Program-made: the position numbers and the translations under genes
In this document: one piece after another, positions 35,565 through 44,911 of the stretch
Layout: each line of letters opens with the position of its first letter
Numbering within the stretch: position 1 is the first letter of the stretch
From: Pseudoalteromonas sp. G4
Lineage (GTDB): Bacteria > Pseudomonadota > Gammaproteobacteria > Enterobacterales > Alteromonadaceae
Reading direction: 5' to 3'
Assembly: GCF_028875915.1 (NCBI RefSeq)
Contig: NZ_JAPEHW010000024.1
Location: 1-46,135, forward strand
Length of the DNA: 46,135 nucleotides
The notes under the pieces: model-generated
Database searches by the model: none
The model's input: only the letters and a program-made list of their open reading frames with translations
What the model was told of the DNA's origin: nothing

Positions 35565-36011
35565 ATGACGCCACAACAAATCGAACTTGTGCAATCGTCT
35601 TGGGAAAAAGTCGTGCCGATTGCCAGTGACGCAACCACCATGTTCTATCAGCGCTTGTTTACCATAGCGCCCCACCTAAAACCCTTGTTTAAAGGCGATA
35701 TAGAAGAGCAGGGAAAGAAGCTTGCCACCATTTTAACCACTGTGGTGCGAGGGCTTAAGCAACTTGATAAGTTAGAGATGGCTGTATGGCAATTAGGACG
35801 ACGTCATATTGCCTATGGCGTCTCGATGCCCGACTACCAGCCCGTTGCTGAAGCGTTGCTTTGGACTTTAGAGCAGGGCTTAGGTGCAGACTTCACTGTG
35901 CAAACAAAAGAAGCTTGGGTTGGCGCCTACACATTACTTGCAAGTGTAATGCAGGCTGGCGCCGATTATCCCTATGCGAATTTTTCGCTTTGGAAAGCAG
36001 AACAAGGCTAA
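35565..36011 (+). CDS. Single-domain bacterial globin
   Basis: This 148-residue heme protein resembles Vitreoscilla haemoglobin and the globin domain of flavohaemoglobins. The proximal heme ligand is likely H81 (LGRRHIAYGV), with Q49 at the distal E7 position and F42 at CD1. No reductase domain follows. Such globins bind O2 or NO and are associated with NO detoxification or oxygen supply. No ribosome site is evident. It ends 4 bp into the convergent DUF350 gene. Confidence 0.9.
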   Translation: MTPQQIELVQSSWEKVVPIASDATTMFYQRLFTIAPHLKPLFKGDIEEQGKKLATILTTVVRGLKQLDKLEMAVWQLGRRHIAYGVSMPDYQPVAEALLWTLEQGLGADFTVQTKEAWVGAYTLLASVMQAGADYPYANFSLWKAEQG

Positions 36012-36904
36012 ATTGAGAATAAGCGGATAAGCAAAATACCAATTGCAAGATGCACTGCAAGTTCAATATTTGCAATGCCGATATTATCTTGTTGCTCAAC
36101 CTCTATATTGGTTTGCACTTTTGGTAGCGCTAATTTAAGTACCAAAAATGCAGTAATCTGATGCAGTGCAACAAATACAATTACATTTAGCAAAATCATA
36201 ATGATGTTGTCGATAAAGTTGCCTGGAATAAATTCAATGCTCGACAATGCAGCAAATATCGCCAGTGATAAGGCAATCATACGGGCCGCAAAGCGAAGCC
36301 CCAGTGAGGTGTTATCATAGGCAAAATAGGTTTGCAGTGATGCACCTTGGTTGGTTGCTGAAAAGCCACGTTCTTGCCAACGAGTGTGCAGTAAAATAAC
36401 AATTTGAATCGCGCTAAAAGCAATAATATCGGTAAGAAAGGTATTTAAATTGGTTGCTTTTGACCATTTGTATAAACCTAATACCACGATTGAATTTGCC
36501 AGTAATACGCCAGTATCTATTAATGCAGCGCACATATTTCGTTTTTCAATTGCTCTAGCTTCATTGAAGTCTGCCAAAATAAGTTTGTTATGGATCCACT
36601 TACCTAACCAGATAAAACTCAATGCTAATGCGAGTGCTAAGGCAAGATGAGGTAGGCTTTCTTGCCACTGTGCAAGGTTAAATTCTCTTGCGATAAACCC
36701 CACTACTAAAATAATACTGAAAATTGATGAGGCATAGCTGATGCCCATCGCAAAGTTGTCTTTCTTGGCGAGTTCATTCATTAAGTCGTGATCAGAGCTT
36801 GAAGCGCGTAATTGCTTCTTTACCACCATAAGCACTAATAATACTAATAAGCCGGTAATGGCAAATGCGACTAAAAGATCGTTCGAGAGCGTGATATAAG
36901 ACAT
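36008..36904 (-). CDS. Membrane protein with two DUF350 domains
   Basis: This 298-residue protein has about eight hydrophobic helices arranged as two DUF350-like halves (about 1-140 and 150-298). E. coli YjfL has a single such unit of about 130 residues. Function is unknown; DUF350 genes elsewhere neighbour ATP-grasp and peptide-modification genes, none of which is present here. It converges on the globin gene with overlapping stops and is divergent from glnE with 72 bp between starts. Confidence 0.75.
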   Translation of the reverse strand: MSYITLSNDLLVAFAITGLLVLLVLMVVKKQLRASSSDHDLMNELAKKDNFAMGISYASSIFSIILVVGFIAREFNLAQWQESLPHLALALALALSFIWLGKWIHNKLILADFNEARAIEKRNMCAALIDTGVLLANSIVVLGLYKWSKATNLNTFLTDIIAFSAIQIVILLHTRWQERGFSATNQGASLQTYFAYDNTSLGLRFAARMIALSLAIFAALSSIEFIPGNFIDNIIMILLNVIVFVALHQITAFLVLKLALPKVQTNIEVEQQDNIGIANIELAVHLAIGILLIRLFSI

Positions 36905-36976
36905 AAAAATAGCGTTCTTTTTTGCTAAGATGCTAACCTAGCATGAAAAATTAATTGTTAAGAGTGTAAGTAAGTT

Positions 36977-39766
36977 ATGGAGTTAGCACAAGGTTTGCAA
37001 CAGCTCGGGCAGCAGCGTTTTGCTGAACTGTTTGATGAAGACAAGGTAGATCCTAAAATTATGACGCTATTGTCATTAAGTGACTTTGCTTTTCGTATTT
37101 TAGAGCAGCACCCAAACTTTATTAATTACTTACAAGACCAAACTTGGCTTGCAACGCGACATACGCCAGAGGTTTTTCAACAATCGCTTGAAACAATTGA
37201 TGAAGGTGCTGCTTTTCAAGCTTTAAGAGAATACCGCAACTTATACTGGCTTAAATTAGCCTACTTAGACTTGGTTGATGGTAACGATATTCGCGACAGC
37301 ATCAGTTATACCTCTCAGTTAAGTGAAACCCTGATTGATTCAGCTTATCGCTGGGCCTATGCGCAAGTAGCGAGTGTTTGGGGAAAACCCATCGATAGTG
37401 ACGGCCTTGCAATGCCTATGTTGATCCTCGGCATGGGTAAACTTGGCGGGTTTGAACTGAATTATTCATCTGATATTGATTTGATTTTTACCTATCCCTA
37501 CCAAGTTGAAACACAAGGCGGGCGAAAGTCGTGCGAGGCACAGGTTTTCTTTACTAAGGTTGCACAAAAAACCATTGCTGCACTTAATCAAGTAACTCCT
37601 GAAGGGCAAGTATTCCGGGTGGATATGCGTTTGCGTCCATTTGGCGACAGTGGTCCTTTAGTTATGAGCTTTAACGCCATGGAAGAGTATTACCAAGAGC
37701 AGGGCCGCGACTGGGAGCGCTACGCCATGTTGAAGGCGAGGTTATTGGGAAGTGAATCATCCTATTGGCAGCAATTTTATGACCTTTTAAGGCCGTTTGT
37801 ATATCGCAAGTATATTGATTTTTCGGTGATTGAGTCACTTAGGAAAATGAAAGCGTTGATTGCTCAAGATGTAAGACGTAAGGGGTTAACGGAAAATATT
37901 AAGCTTGGTGCTGGTGGAATACGTGAAGCAGAGTTTGTGGTGCAAGCGCTACAAATGATCCGAGGTGGGCGTGAGCCAAGCCTACAAGTGCAATCGTTTT
38001 GCAGTGCACTTGAAGCACTTGCAGAGCTTAACGAAGTACCAGAAGATGTTGCCGCTACACTGACCGATGGTTATTTATTTTTACGCCGCATTGAACAATA
38101 TTTACAGCAATTTGATGATAAGCAAACGCAAACTTTGCCACAAGATGAGCTTGGCCAGCAACGCTTAAGTGCCTTACTAGGTAAGCAGCAATATGCTGAT
38201 ACCATCGCCGAGATAAACGCTCAAATGGCAATTATTCACACTGAATTTAACGCCATGATTGGTTCAGAAGAGGATGATGAGCAAGAAGTTGACTCGCGCT
38301 ATGAATTACTTTGGGAAAAACCCAGCATTGAGGTGATTTCATCGCACCAATTATTTGCTGGAGATACTGATTTTTATAGTGTATTGCATGATTTTAAAGT
38401 GCTTGGCAGTAAACGGAAACTGGGCGGTCGCGGCCGCGATGTGCTTGATAAACTTATGCCTAAATTATTGCAGCAAGCTGATAAATGCGGCTGTCAGCCA
38501 AGCATTTTGAAACGTGTTTTAGCTGTAATCGAGAAGGTAATTTCACGTACTGCCTATTTAGAATTATTGCTAGAAAACCCAGGTGCTCTGAATCAACTAT
38601 TTAAACTGTGTGCGCATAGTAAATGGATTGGCGATCATTTAGCCTGCTATCCAATTTTGCTTGATGAATTAATCGATCCAGCTCAGCTTTATCGCACGCT
38701 GCCACTGACTGGGTATGAACAAGAAATCCGTCAGTATTTCTTAAGAATTGACGAAAATGACCTTGAAATGCAAATGGAGGCGTTGCGTCAATTTAAACAA
38801 ACACATCAATTAAAAATTGCGGCAGCTGATGCCACAGGTGTACTTGATGTTATGAAAGTAAGTGATCACTTAACAGCGCTTTCAGAAGCCATTGTAAGTC
38901 AGTGCGTTAACCTAGCATGGCAGCAAATGGTAGCACGTTTTGGTTATCCGCCAGCTGCAAATGACGATGAAAAAGGCTTTGCAGTGATTGCCTATGGCAA
39001 AGCTGGTGGCATTGAGCTAGGTTATGATTCAGACCTTGATTTAGTCTTTGTGCATAATAGTGACGGTATTGGTCAAACAAATGGCGACAAGCAGATTGAT
39101 GCACGTCAGTTTTATTTAAAGCTCGCTCAGCGTTTACTGCATTTATTTAATACACGCACAGCTTCCGGCATTCTTTATGAACTTGATACCCGTTTACGTC
39201 CTGAAGGAGCGTCTGGCTTATTAGCAATTAATATTGAGACTTATCGAGAGTATCAACTTAAACAAGCCTGGACTTGGGAGCATCAGGCCTTAGTGCGTGC
39301 CAGAATGACCTATGGTCAAACTCAATTACAAGAGCGCTTTAAATCCATTCGAAAAGAAGTACTGTCGCTGACACGCGAACAACAAAAGCTAAAAGATGAC
39401 GTTGTTAATATGAGACAAAAAATGCGCGATCACTTGATGAAAGGGGATGAGGTATTTTTTGATATTAAACAGGGGCTAGGTGGCATGGCTGATATTGAAT
39501 TTTTAGCCCAATATTTTGTACTAGCAAATGCCCATCAACAGCCGTTAATCTCAGAGTATTCGGATAACATTCGTATTTTTGAGCGCGCCGCGGAACTTGG
39601 TTTAATTGAACAAAATGAAAAATTGTCGCTTACATCGGCTTATTGTGAACTACGTGAGTTATACCACCAAGTCAGTTTACGCCAAGAGGCAAAACTTGTT
39701 AGCGTGGCAACTGTTCAAGATAAAACTCAAGCAATAATTGCTATTTGGCAAAAGTACTTAGCGTGA
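36977..39766 (+). CDS. glnE: Glutamine synthetase adenylyltransferase/deadenylylase
   Basis: This 929-residue bifunctional enzyme adds and removes AMP on glutamine synthetase in response to nitrogen status signalled by PII. Two nucleotidyltransferase domains are present: the N-terminal one with GMGKLGGFELNYSSDID (from about 153) for deadenylylation, and the C-terminal one with YGKAGGIELGYDSDLD (from about 672) for adenylylation. Each is followed by helical PII-binding/linker regions, including VDMRLRPFGDSGPL. Length matches family members (about 945). It appears as a single-gene unit. Confidence 0.97.
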   Translation: MELAQGLQQLGQQRFAELFDEDKVDPKIMTLLSLSDFAFRILEQHPNFINYLQDQTWLATRHTPEVFQQSLETIDEGAAFQALREYRNLYWLKLAYLDLVDGNDIRDSISYTSQLSETLIDSAYRWAYAQVASVWGKPIDSDGLAMPMLILGMGKLGGFELNYSSDIDLIFTYPYQVETQGGRKSCEAQVFFTKVAQKTIAALNQVTPEGQVFRVDMRLRPFGDSGPLVMSFNAMEEYYQEQGRDWERYAMLKARLLGSESSYWQQFYDLLRPFVYRKYIDFSVIESLRKMKALIAQDVRRKGLTENIKLGAGGIREAEFVVQALQMIRGGREPSLQVQSFCSALEALAELNEVPEDVAATLTDGYLFLRRIEQYLQQFDDKQTQTLPQDELGQQRLSALLGKQQYADTIAEINAQMAIIHTEFNAMIGSEEDDEQEVDSRYELLWEKPSIEVISSHQLFAGDTDFYSVLHDFKVLGSKRKLGGRGRDVLDKLMPKLLQQADKCGCQPSILKRVLAVIEKVISRTAYLELLLENPGALNQLFKLCAHSKWIGDHLACYPILLDELIDPAQLYRTLPLTGYEQEIRQYFLRIDENDLEMQMEALRQFKQTHQLKIAAADATGVLDVMKVSDHLTALSEAIVSQCVNLAWQQMVARFGYPPAANDDEKGFAVIAYGKAGGIELGYDSDLDLVFVHNSDGIGQTNGDKQIDARQFYLKLAQRLLHLFNTRTASGILYELDTRLRPEGASGLLAINIETYREYQLKQAWTWEHQALVRARMTYGQTQLQERFKSIRKEVLSLTREQQKLKDDVVNMRQKMRDHLMKGDEVFFDIKQGLGGMADIEFLAQYFVLANAHQQPLISEYSDNIRIFERAAELGLIEQNEKLSLTSAYCELRELYHQVSLRQEAKLVSVATVQDKTQAIIAIWQKYLA

Positions 39767-39782
39767 GTTTATGGTAAATGGT

Positions 39783-39813
39783 AACTGTGTTAAAGCGTTG
39801 CTTTAACACAGTT
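39783..39813. terminator. 14-bp stem hairpin between convergent genes
   Basis: AACTGTGTTAAAGC pairs perfectly with GCTTTAACACAGTT around GTT. It begins 17 bp after the glnE stop and covers the last codons and stop of the convergent TcpQ-like gene. There is no U tract, so it may act as a blocking or stabilising hairpin rather than a classic terminator. Confidence 0.55.
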
Positions 39814-40371
39814 GTCGCGCACATATCGGGTAGGATTTTCGGTGATTACTGCAGTACCATGTTTATAGCAAAAAAAACCAAAGACATCATTTTCAAAGTC
39901 ACTGTCGATGGCTTTTGAAACTTGGTAAAGTGTGGTGATAAACGTTTCATCGACACGGAAATTGTCTTTAATGATGTAGTCTTTATCGAGATACCATAAA
40001 AACTCAATACCTTCTTGCTCAGCAAACTCAGAAAGTACCTCTTTAAGGGTTTCACCTTTATCAAAGCGGCGCGCTTTTATTTCACCACGCCAGTTAGCAG
40101 GTACTTTATTTGAAGTGCTGCGTTGTTTTAGTTTTTCAGCCAGTGATATTTCAGGCTCCCCTAAAAGGATTACGTACTTTTCACGCTCGGTCATCGAGTT
40201 AAGAGTGCTGCGAAAACTATTATAAAAATTTGAAAGGCCTTCAGCCGCTGGGTTAGATTTTGTACTTGTATCAATCACCGGGCCTTTCCCCAGCAGTAAA
40301 TACAGTGCAGCTGCAACTAAGATAATACCTAGGGATAAATGTTTAATCCAGAACCACACAACAACTCTCAC
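39790..40371 (-). CDS. TcpQ-like C-terminal domain protein, membrane anchored
   Basis: This 193-residue protein has one N-terminal transmembrane helix (about 8-27), a short linker, and a C-terminal domain (about 90-193) resembling TcpQ/PilL N-terminal-type domains: a basic RFDKGETLKEVL stretch, EQEGIEFLWYLDKDYIIKD and a final pair of Cys in FFCYKHG and VRDNCVK that could form a disulphide. TcpQ-type proteins assist pilus secretin assembly, but no secretin gene is nearby, so a pilus role is only a possibility. Its own promoter is probably in 40372-40530. Confidence 0.5.
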   Translation of the reverse strand: MRVVVWFWIKHLSLGIILVAAALYLLLGKGPVIDTSTKSNPAAEGLSNFYNSFRSTLNSMTEREKYVILLGEPEISLAEKLKQRSTSNKVPANWRGEIKARRFDKGETLKEVLSEFAEQEGIEFLWYLDKDYIIKDNFRVDETFITTLYQVSKAIDSDFENDVFGFFCYKHGTAVITENPTRYVRDNCVKATL

Positions 40372-40534
40372 AATGTTTAAAATTAAAGCAGGTCAATAAT
40401 AGCTTTAACCTAATATCAATTTGCATAATACTAATTTCGTATTTTAAGTTGAAATTTAAATTAATATAAGAGCTTAGTTGGTTAATAGCAGCAGCTAAAT
40501 AGCACAGTAACTAGTTGGTGTGAAATGAGTTGTA

Positions 40535-40564
40535 CCCAAATAGTAAATAGTTTTACTATTTGGG
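40535..40564 (-). terminator. Terminator after the LpxL-type gene
   Basis: CCCAAATAGTAAA and TTTACTATTTGGG form a 13-bp perfect stem around TAGT, 15 bp past the acyltransferase stop. No clear U tract is present on either strand. The rest of 40372-40534 is AT-rich and shows nothing recognisable. Confidence 0.6.
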
Positions 40565-40578
40565 CGAACTAAGACAAA

Positions 40579-41505
40579 TTACTTTTTATAATGAGATTCA
40601 GCGTTTGGATCTTTTTGTGTTTTAAAGCGACGGTGCAACCACAAATACTGCTCAGGCGCTTTACGAATAGCATCTTCCATTGCTTTGTTTACACGGGTAA
40701 CGTCATTTATATCATTGCCCGTTGGGAAATCATCAAACACAGGGCTGACATCTAAAAAATACTTACCGTCTTTACGGTAAGTTGAAAGTGCTACTGTTTC
40801 ACTGTTTTTACTGCTAGCAAAAATTAACGTACCTGTTGTAGTACAGGTTTCTTCTACTGCAAAAAAAGGCACAAATTCGGAGCGTTTTCGGCCATAGTCT
40901 TGATCCGGTAAGTAGTAACAAAGTTTTTGTTTGCTAAGCGCTTTTAATAAGCTTTTTACATCACGTTTGGTCACTAACGCTTCACTAAAGCGCAGGCGGC
41001 CATTAACAATAATGTATTCCATTAACGGGTTATTGTGTGGGCGATAAAAACCCACACCGGTATTTTGAATGCCCATCATACGACCTGCAACTTCGAGGTG
41101 CATCATATGTGGCACTAACATCAGAACACCTTTACCACTGTTAATCGCATTTTCAATATGATGATAACCGGTAATGCCGCCAAAGTGTTTATTAGCACGC
41201 CACTGGGGCCACCACCACGCCATACCCGATTCAAAAATGGCAATGCCTGTATTTTCTAGGTTTTCTTTTACAAGTTTGGCTTGTGCTGTTTTATCTAATT
41301 CAGGAAATGCCAGTGCAATATTGACCTCGGCAATTTTGCGGCGCTTTTTGACAAAACGATAAACTAAACGACCAAGTACTTTACCAAGGCCAATTTGTAG
41401 TTTGTATGGTAACCATGAAAGCAAATAGAGAATAAGTACGCTTAACCAAGTAAGCCAATATTTAGGTGCGAGAAAAGAATATGAAAAAGGCGCTTTAGTT
41501 ATCAC
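40579..41505 (-). CDS. lpxL: Lipid A late acyltransferase (LpxL/HtrB type)
   Basis: This 308-residue inner-membrane enzyme adds a secondary acyl chain to Kdo2-lipid IVA. It has an N-terminal membrane helix (about 15-35), the KKRRKIAEVNIALAFPEL segment, the catalytic H133-x4-E138 pair (VPHMMHLEVAG), GVGFYRPHNNPLMEY, and PDQDYGRKRSEFVPFF. The HxxxxE form is typical of LpxL-type enzymes. Symbol lpxL is by best resemblance; LpxM or LpxP-type specificity cannot be excluded. It is a single-gene unit next to tolC. Confidence 0.88.
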   Translation of the reverse strand: MITKAPFSYSFLAPKYWLTWLSVLILYLLSWLPYKLQIGLGKVLGRLVYRFVKKRRKIAEVNIALAFPELDKTAQAKLVKENLENTGIAIFESGMAWWWPQWRANKHFGGITGYHHIENAINSGKGVLMLVPHMMHLEVAGRMMGIQNTGVGFYRPHNNPLMEYIIVNGRLRFSEALVTKRDVKSLLKALSKQKLCYYLPDQDYGRKRSEFVPFFAVEETCTTTGTLIFASSKNSETVALSTYRKDGKYFLDVSPVFDDFPTGNDINDVTRVNKAMEDAIRKAPEQYLWLHRRFKTQKDPNAESHYKK

Positions 41506-41604
41506 AATATCATTTGCAAAAAGTAAAAAATTAGCGCGAGTATATCAAAAAGAAAGGAAAACGTGGGAATAGATTTATTCCCACGAAAAATTACATTACC
41601 GTGG

Positions 41605-42885
41605 TTAGTTTAAACCGCGGTTAATTGCTTCAATATCACTGCGAGACAGTGTACCTTCAGCAAGTTTTAAACCAAGAGTGGATACTACATAACGGTAACG
41701 CACCGCTGATAAGTTACGGCTTGCATCGTATAAGTTACGAGTACTAAGTAATACGTCAACAATAGTACGTGTGCCCACTTCAAAACCCGCTTCTGTTGCT
41801 TGCAAAGCACTTTCAGCAGATACCACTGCTTGTTCAAGTGCGCGATATGTTGCGATATCTGACACTACTTGGTTGTAAGATGTACGTACTTGCTTGTTTA
41901 CATTACGGTATGCACTTTCAAATTCTTGGCTAGCAGCAACAAAATATTCCGTTGCTTGGTTTACCGCAGCTTGTGTACCACCACCTTGGTAAATAGGCAC
42001 AGAGAAACCTAAGCCTACTTTAGTTTGGTCCATACGAGGGCCAGTTTCACCAAGGCTATCACCATAAGAAGCAGATAGTGTCAGCTTTGGATAGTGTCCT
42101 GCTTTTGCTTGTTCAATTTGCTCTTTCGCAATGTCTACAGATACGCGAGATACTTGCAGTGAAATATTATTTTCTTTTGCTGACTCAACAAACTCAGTGC
42201 TCTTACGTGCAGGCTTTACCGTTGAGAATTTATCCGTGTTAAGGGCATTAAGTTTTTCGTGGTATTTACCCGTGATTTCACCAAGTTCTTCGCGTGCTGT
42301 TTCAACATCATTGATTGCCACAATTTCGCGAGCAACGGCATTATCGTATTGTGCTTGCGCTTCATGTACATCAGTAATTGCAGTAAGACCTACCGCATGG
42401 CGTTGTTTTGTTTGCTCAAGCTGGCGTTCAATTGCACGCTTTTCTGCGCGAACAAACTCTAAATCGTCTTGGCGTGCAAGCACGTTAAAATAGGCATTTG
42501 AAACACGAACAATGAGATTTTGCTGTGCTAGCTGATAGCTTGCATCTGCTTGAAGAGCTTGCTTCTCTGCAATATTTAATGATTTCCATGAGCCTAAATT
42601 GAATAGGTCTTGGTCTAATCTAATACCGCGGCTAAATACATCCGAGTCACCCAGATCACCGTCTGTTTTTTCATAACCCATTGTTGCACCGATTTGCGGT
42701 AGTAAACGAGCCATTGCGATATCAGTACTGTATTCTTGAGCGTCGCGTGTTGCTTTCGCTTTTAATACCACAGGGTCGTTAGCAAGTGCGATTTCGTATA
42801 CTTGCATTAAGTCTTCTGCATTTGCATGCGTTACTGAAAAGCCACATGTTAATGCAACAAGCGCAGATAATAGTTTCTTTTTCAT
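41605..42885 (-). CDS. tolC: Outer-membrane efflux channel TolC
   Basis: This protein (426 residues from the ATG at 42885) forms the trimeric outer-membrane/periplasmic channel used by multidrug efflux pumps and type I secretion. A signal peptide (about 1-22, cleavage after NANA) is followed by two OEP repeats, with LMQVYEIALANDPVVLKAKA, QRHAVGLTAITDVHEAQAQY and the matching second-repeat EAGFEVGTRTIVDVL. An upstream ATG at 42897 adds four residues, but GGGG is better spaced to the second ATG. It is divergent from nudF, the order seen in E. coli. Confidence 0.95.
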   Translation of the reverse strand: MKKKLLSALVALTCGFSVTHANAEDLMQVYEIALANDPVVLKAKATRDAQEYSTDIAMARLLPQIGATMGYEKTDGDLGDSDVFSRGIRLDQDLFNLGSWKSLNIAEKQALQADASYQLAQQNLIVRVSNAYFNVLARQDDLEFVRAEKRAIERQLEQTKQRHAVGLTAITDVHEAQAQYDNAVAREIVAINDVETAREELGEITGKYHEKLNALNTDKFSTVKPARKSTEFVESAKENNISLQVSRVSVDIAKEQIEQAKAGHYPKLTLSASYGDSLGETGPRMDQTKVGLGFSVPIYQGGGTQAAVNQATEYFVAASQEFESAYRNVNKQVRTSYNQVVSDIATYRALEQAVVSAESALQATEAGFEVGTRTIVDVLLSTRNLYDASRNLSAVRYRYVVSTLGLKLAEGTLSRSDIEAINRGLN

Positions 42886-43078
42886 AGTTGTTGTCATCCC
42901 CAGACAATTTTTGAAAGCATCTTAGCGTGTTTTTTTATTGATTAGAAAAACAATACAGTAAAACAAAGTATTCAAGTGTAACAGAATATGAAAAATTCGT
43001 TTTATTGACTTATTAAGCTAAAATACCGAAAAATCGATAGATTATCGAATAGATTTTAAACTAATTGATTCGTTTAAT

Positions 43079-43702
43079 ATGGCCAAAATTACAAAATTCA
43101 ACCAATCAGATGTAGAAATAGTCGCTAAAAAACGTACATTTAACAGTTTCTTCAAAATAGACGAATACCATTTTCGTCATGCGTTATTTGCTGGCGGCCA
43201 GTCCGACATCGTTGTTCGTGAAATTTTTGAACGTGGCGATGCCGTTGCGGTCTTACCCTATGACCCAAAATTGGATGCGGTATTACTTATTGAGCAAATC
43301 CGTATTGGTGCACTGAGTGACAAGAAGTCGCCATGGCTATTGGAAGTGATTGCCGGGATGACAGATGGCAGTACCGATTACGAAAGCGTAGTCAAAAAAG
43401 AAGCGAAAGAAGAGTCTGGTATTGAGCTTAGTAACATTGAGTTTATGTTATCGTACCTTTCGAGCCCCGGCGGTACCTCTGAGCGTTTATACCTATATTA
43501 TGCTGAAGCGGATTTATCACAAGCGGGTGGGCTTTTTGGTGTACCTGATGAAGGTGAAGATATTAAAGTGCATGTTTTACCGGTTAAGCGGGCGTTTCAG
43601 CTACTTGATGAAGGTGAAATGGATAACGCAGCCACTGTGATTTGTTTGCAATGGCTTAAACTGAATATTGAAGCAATAAGAGAGAAGTATCTTACGTGTT
43701 AG
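43079..43702 (+). CDS. nudF: ADP-ribose pyrophosphatase (Nudix)
   Basis: This 207-residue Nudix hydrolase splits ADP-ribose to AMP and ribose 5-phosphate. The Nudix box runs from G93 to I115 (GMTDGSTDYESVVKKEAKE...). The metal-binding glutamates E108, E111 and E112 are kept, but the first Glu of the consensus is Thr99 and the Arg is Lys107. The SSPGGTSERLYLY segment after the box is typical of ADP-ribose pyrophosphatases. No ribosome site is evident in the AT-rich leader. It is first in the nudF-yqiB-cpdA-yqiA-parE operon, divergent from tolC; the 193-bp gap between starts must hold both promoters. Confidence 0.92.
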   Translation: MAKITKFNQSDVEIVAKKRTFNSFFKIDEYHFRHALFAGGQSDIVVREIFERGDAVAVLPYDPKLDAVLLIEQIRIGALSDKKSPWLLEVIAGMTDGSTDYESVVKKEAKEESGIELSNIEFMLSYLSSPGGTSERLYLYYAEADLSQAGGLFGVPDEGEDIKVHVLPVKRAFQLLDEGEMDNAATVICLQWLKLNIEAIREKYLTC

Positions 43703-44142
43703 CACAGGCTTATCGACAAAATTTACCGAAATATATTCGATTATGTGAGCAAAATTATGCACGCATAAACCGCCTGTTGCCAAAACAAAATGATAAGGGC
43801 GCTGTAAATAAAGTATTAGTTGGCGGTTTTGAATTTACCTTAACCGTGTTAGAAGCATCGCCATATACAAATCTCGTATCGTTAAAGCAGACTGACAATC
43901 AAGTGATTGGGTTTACACGGCCAGACTTAAATGTGCGTGTGTATCATGATGCAAAAGTCGCTGAAGTAGTATGTAAATATTATCCAAAACGGGTTAAACC
44001 TGCATATGGTTACCCCAACCCAGATATGCACCAAAAAGATGAGAAATATCAACTTAATGCGTTTTTAAAAGATTGGCTGGAATACTGTATCAACCAAGGC
44101 AGAAGTACATTTCATTGGGATACCGACCATGGCGTGGTTTGA
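43696..44142 (+). CDS. yqiB: DUF1249 protein YqiB
   Basis: This 148-residue protein of unknown function belongs to the DUF1249 family, seen from YIRLCEQNYARINRLLP at the N-terminus and PDLNVRVYHDAKVAEV with YPNPDMHQKDEK later. The start is a GTG overlapping the nudF stop; no better start aligns with known YqiB proteins. It overlaps cpdA by 14 bp. The position between nudF and cpdA is the same as in E. coli. Confidence 0.92.
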   Translation: MLAQAYRQNLPKYIRLCEQNYARINRLLPKQNDKGAVNKVLVGGFEFTLTVLEASPYTNLVSLKQTDNQVIGFTRPDLNVRVYHDAKVAEVVCKYYPKRVKPAYGYPNPDMHQKDEKYQLNAFLKDWLEYCINQGRSTFHWDTDHGVV

Positions 44143-44911
44143 GCAAAAAGCGCAGATTGAGAGTAACCAATTAACACTGATTCATATCACCGATAGCCAT
44201 GTTTTTGCGAATCACGAAGGTGAATATTTTAATGTTAATACGGCAAATTATCTCAATAAAACTCTCGAACGCATAACGTCTATTGACTGTGATGCGATTA
44301 TTTTTGGCGGTGATTTAACGCAAGATCACAGTGAAGAATCGTATCACTTATTCGCGCAACTTGTGGTGGATGCAGGGCTTGCTGACAAGCTTTTTTGGTT
44401 GCCGGGCAATCATGATGAACTTGATGTCTATAACCGTGTCTTTAGCCAGTATGGTATTGGTAGTTGCAAGCTTTTGCAAAACTCTCATTGGCAAGTGTTA
44501 TTGGCAAATTCCAAAGGACCAACACCTGCGGGGCTTATTTGTGAAACGCACTTCACTGAAATAGCATCTGAGCTTAACAATAGCGAAAAATTTACCTTAG
44601 TATTTACACATCATCACCCCATTGCCATTAATGGTTATCTCGACAAACACATCTTAGAAAATGGCGATGAGCTGCTTAGTTTACTGTCACATCATAGTTA
44701 TGTGAAAGGCCTTGTTCATGGTCATGTGCACAATGAATACAGCTGGTTATTTGACGGTTTCGCTGTATTTGCAACGCCTGCCACATCAATTCAGTTTGAG
44801 AAAAATACCTCAGATTGGCAGCAAGTTGACTTAGGTCCGGCGTTTCGTGTGATACGATTACAACAAAATGGCAGTTTAAGCACACAGGTCGTATGGCTAA
44901 ACAACGCGTAA
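44129..44911 (+). CDS. cpdA: 3',5'-cAMP phosphodiesterase CpdA
   Basis: This 260-residue calcineurin-like metallophosphoesterase hydrolyses cyclic AMP, lowering CRP signalling. Metal ligands are visible: D22 and H24 (TDSH), D62 (GGDLTQD), N94-H95 (GNHDE), the HHHP motif, and GHVH near residue 195. It overlaps yqiB upstream and yqiA downstream (19 bp), so the operon is tightly coupled. The C-terminus is slightly shorter than in E. coli CpdA. Confidence 0.93.
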   Translation: MAWFEQKAQIESNQLTLIHITDSHVFANHEGEYFNVNTANYLNKTLERITSIDCDAIIFGGDLTQDHSEESYHLFAQLVVDAGLADKLFWLPGNHDELDVYNRVFSQYGIGSCKLLQNSHWQVLLANSKGPTPAGLICETHFTEIASELNNSEKFTLVFTHHHPIAINGYLDKHILENGDELLSLLSHHSYVKGLVHGHVHNEYSWLFDGFAVFATPATSIQFEKNTSDWQQVDLGPAFRVIRLQQNGSLSTQVVWLNNA

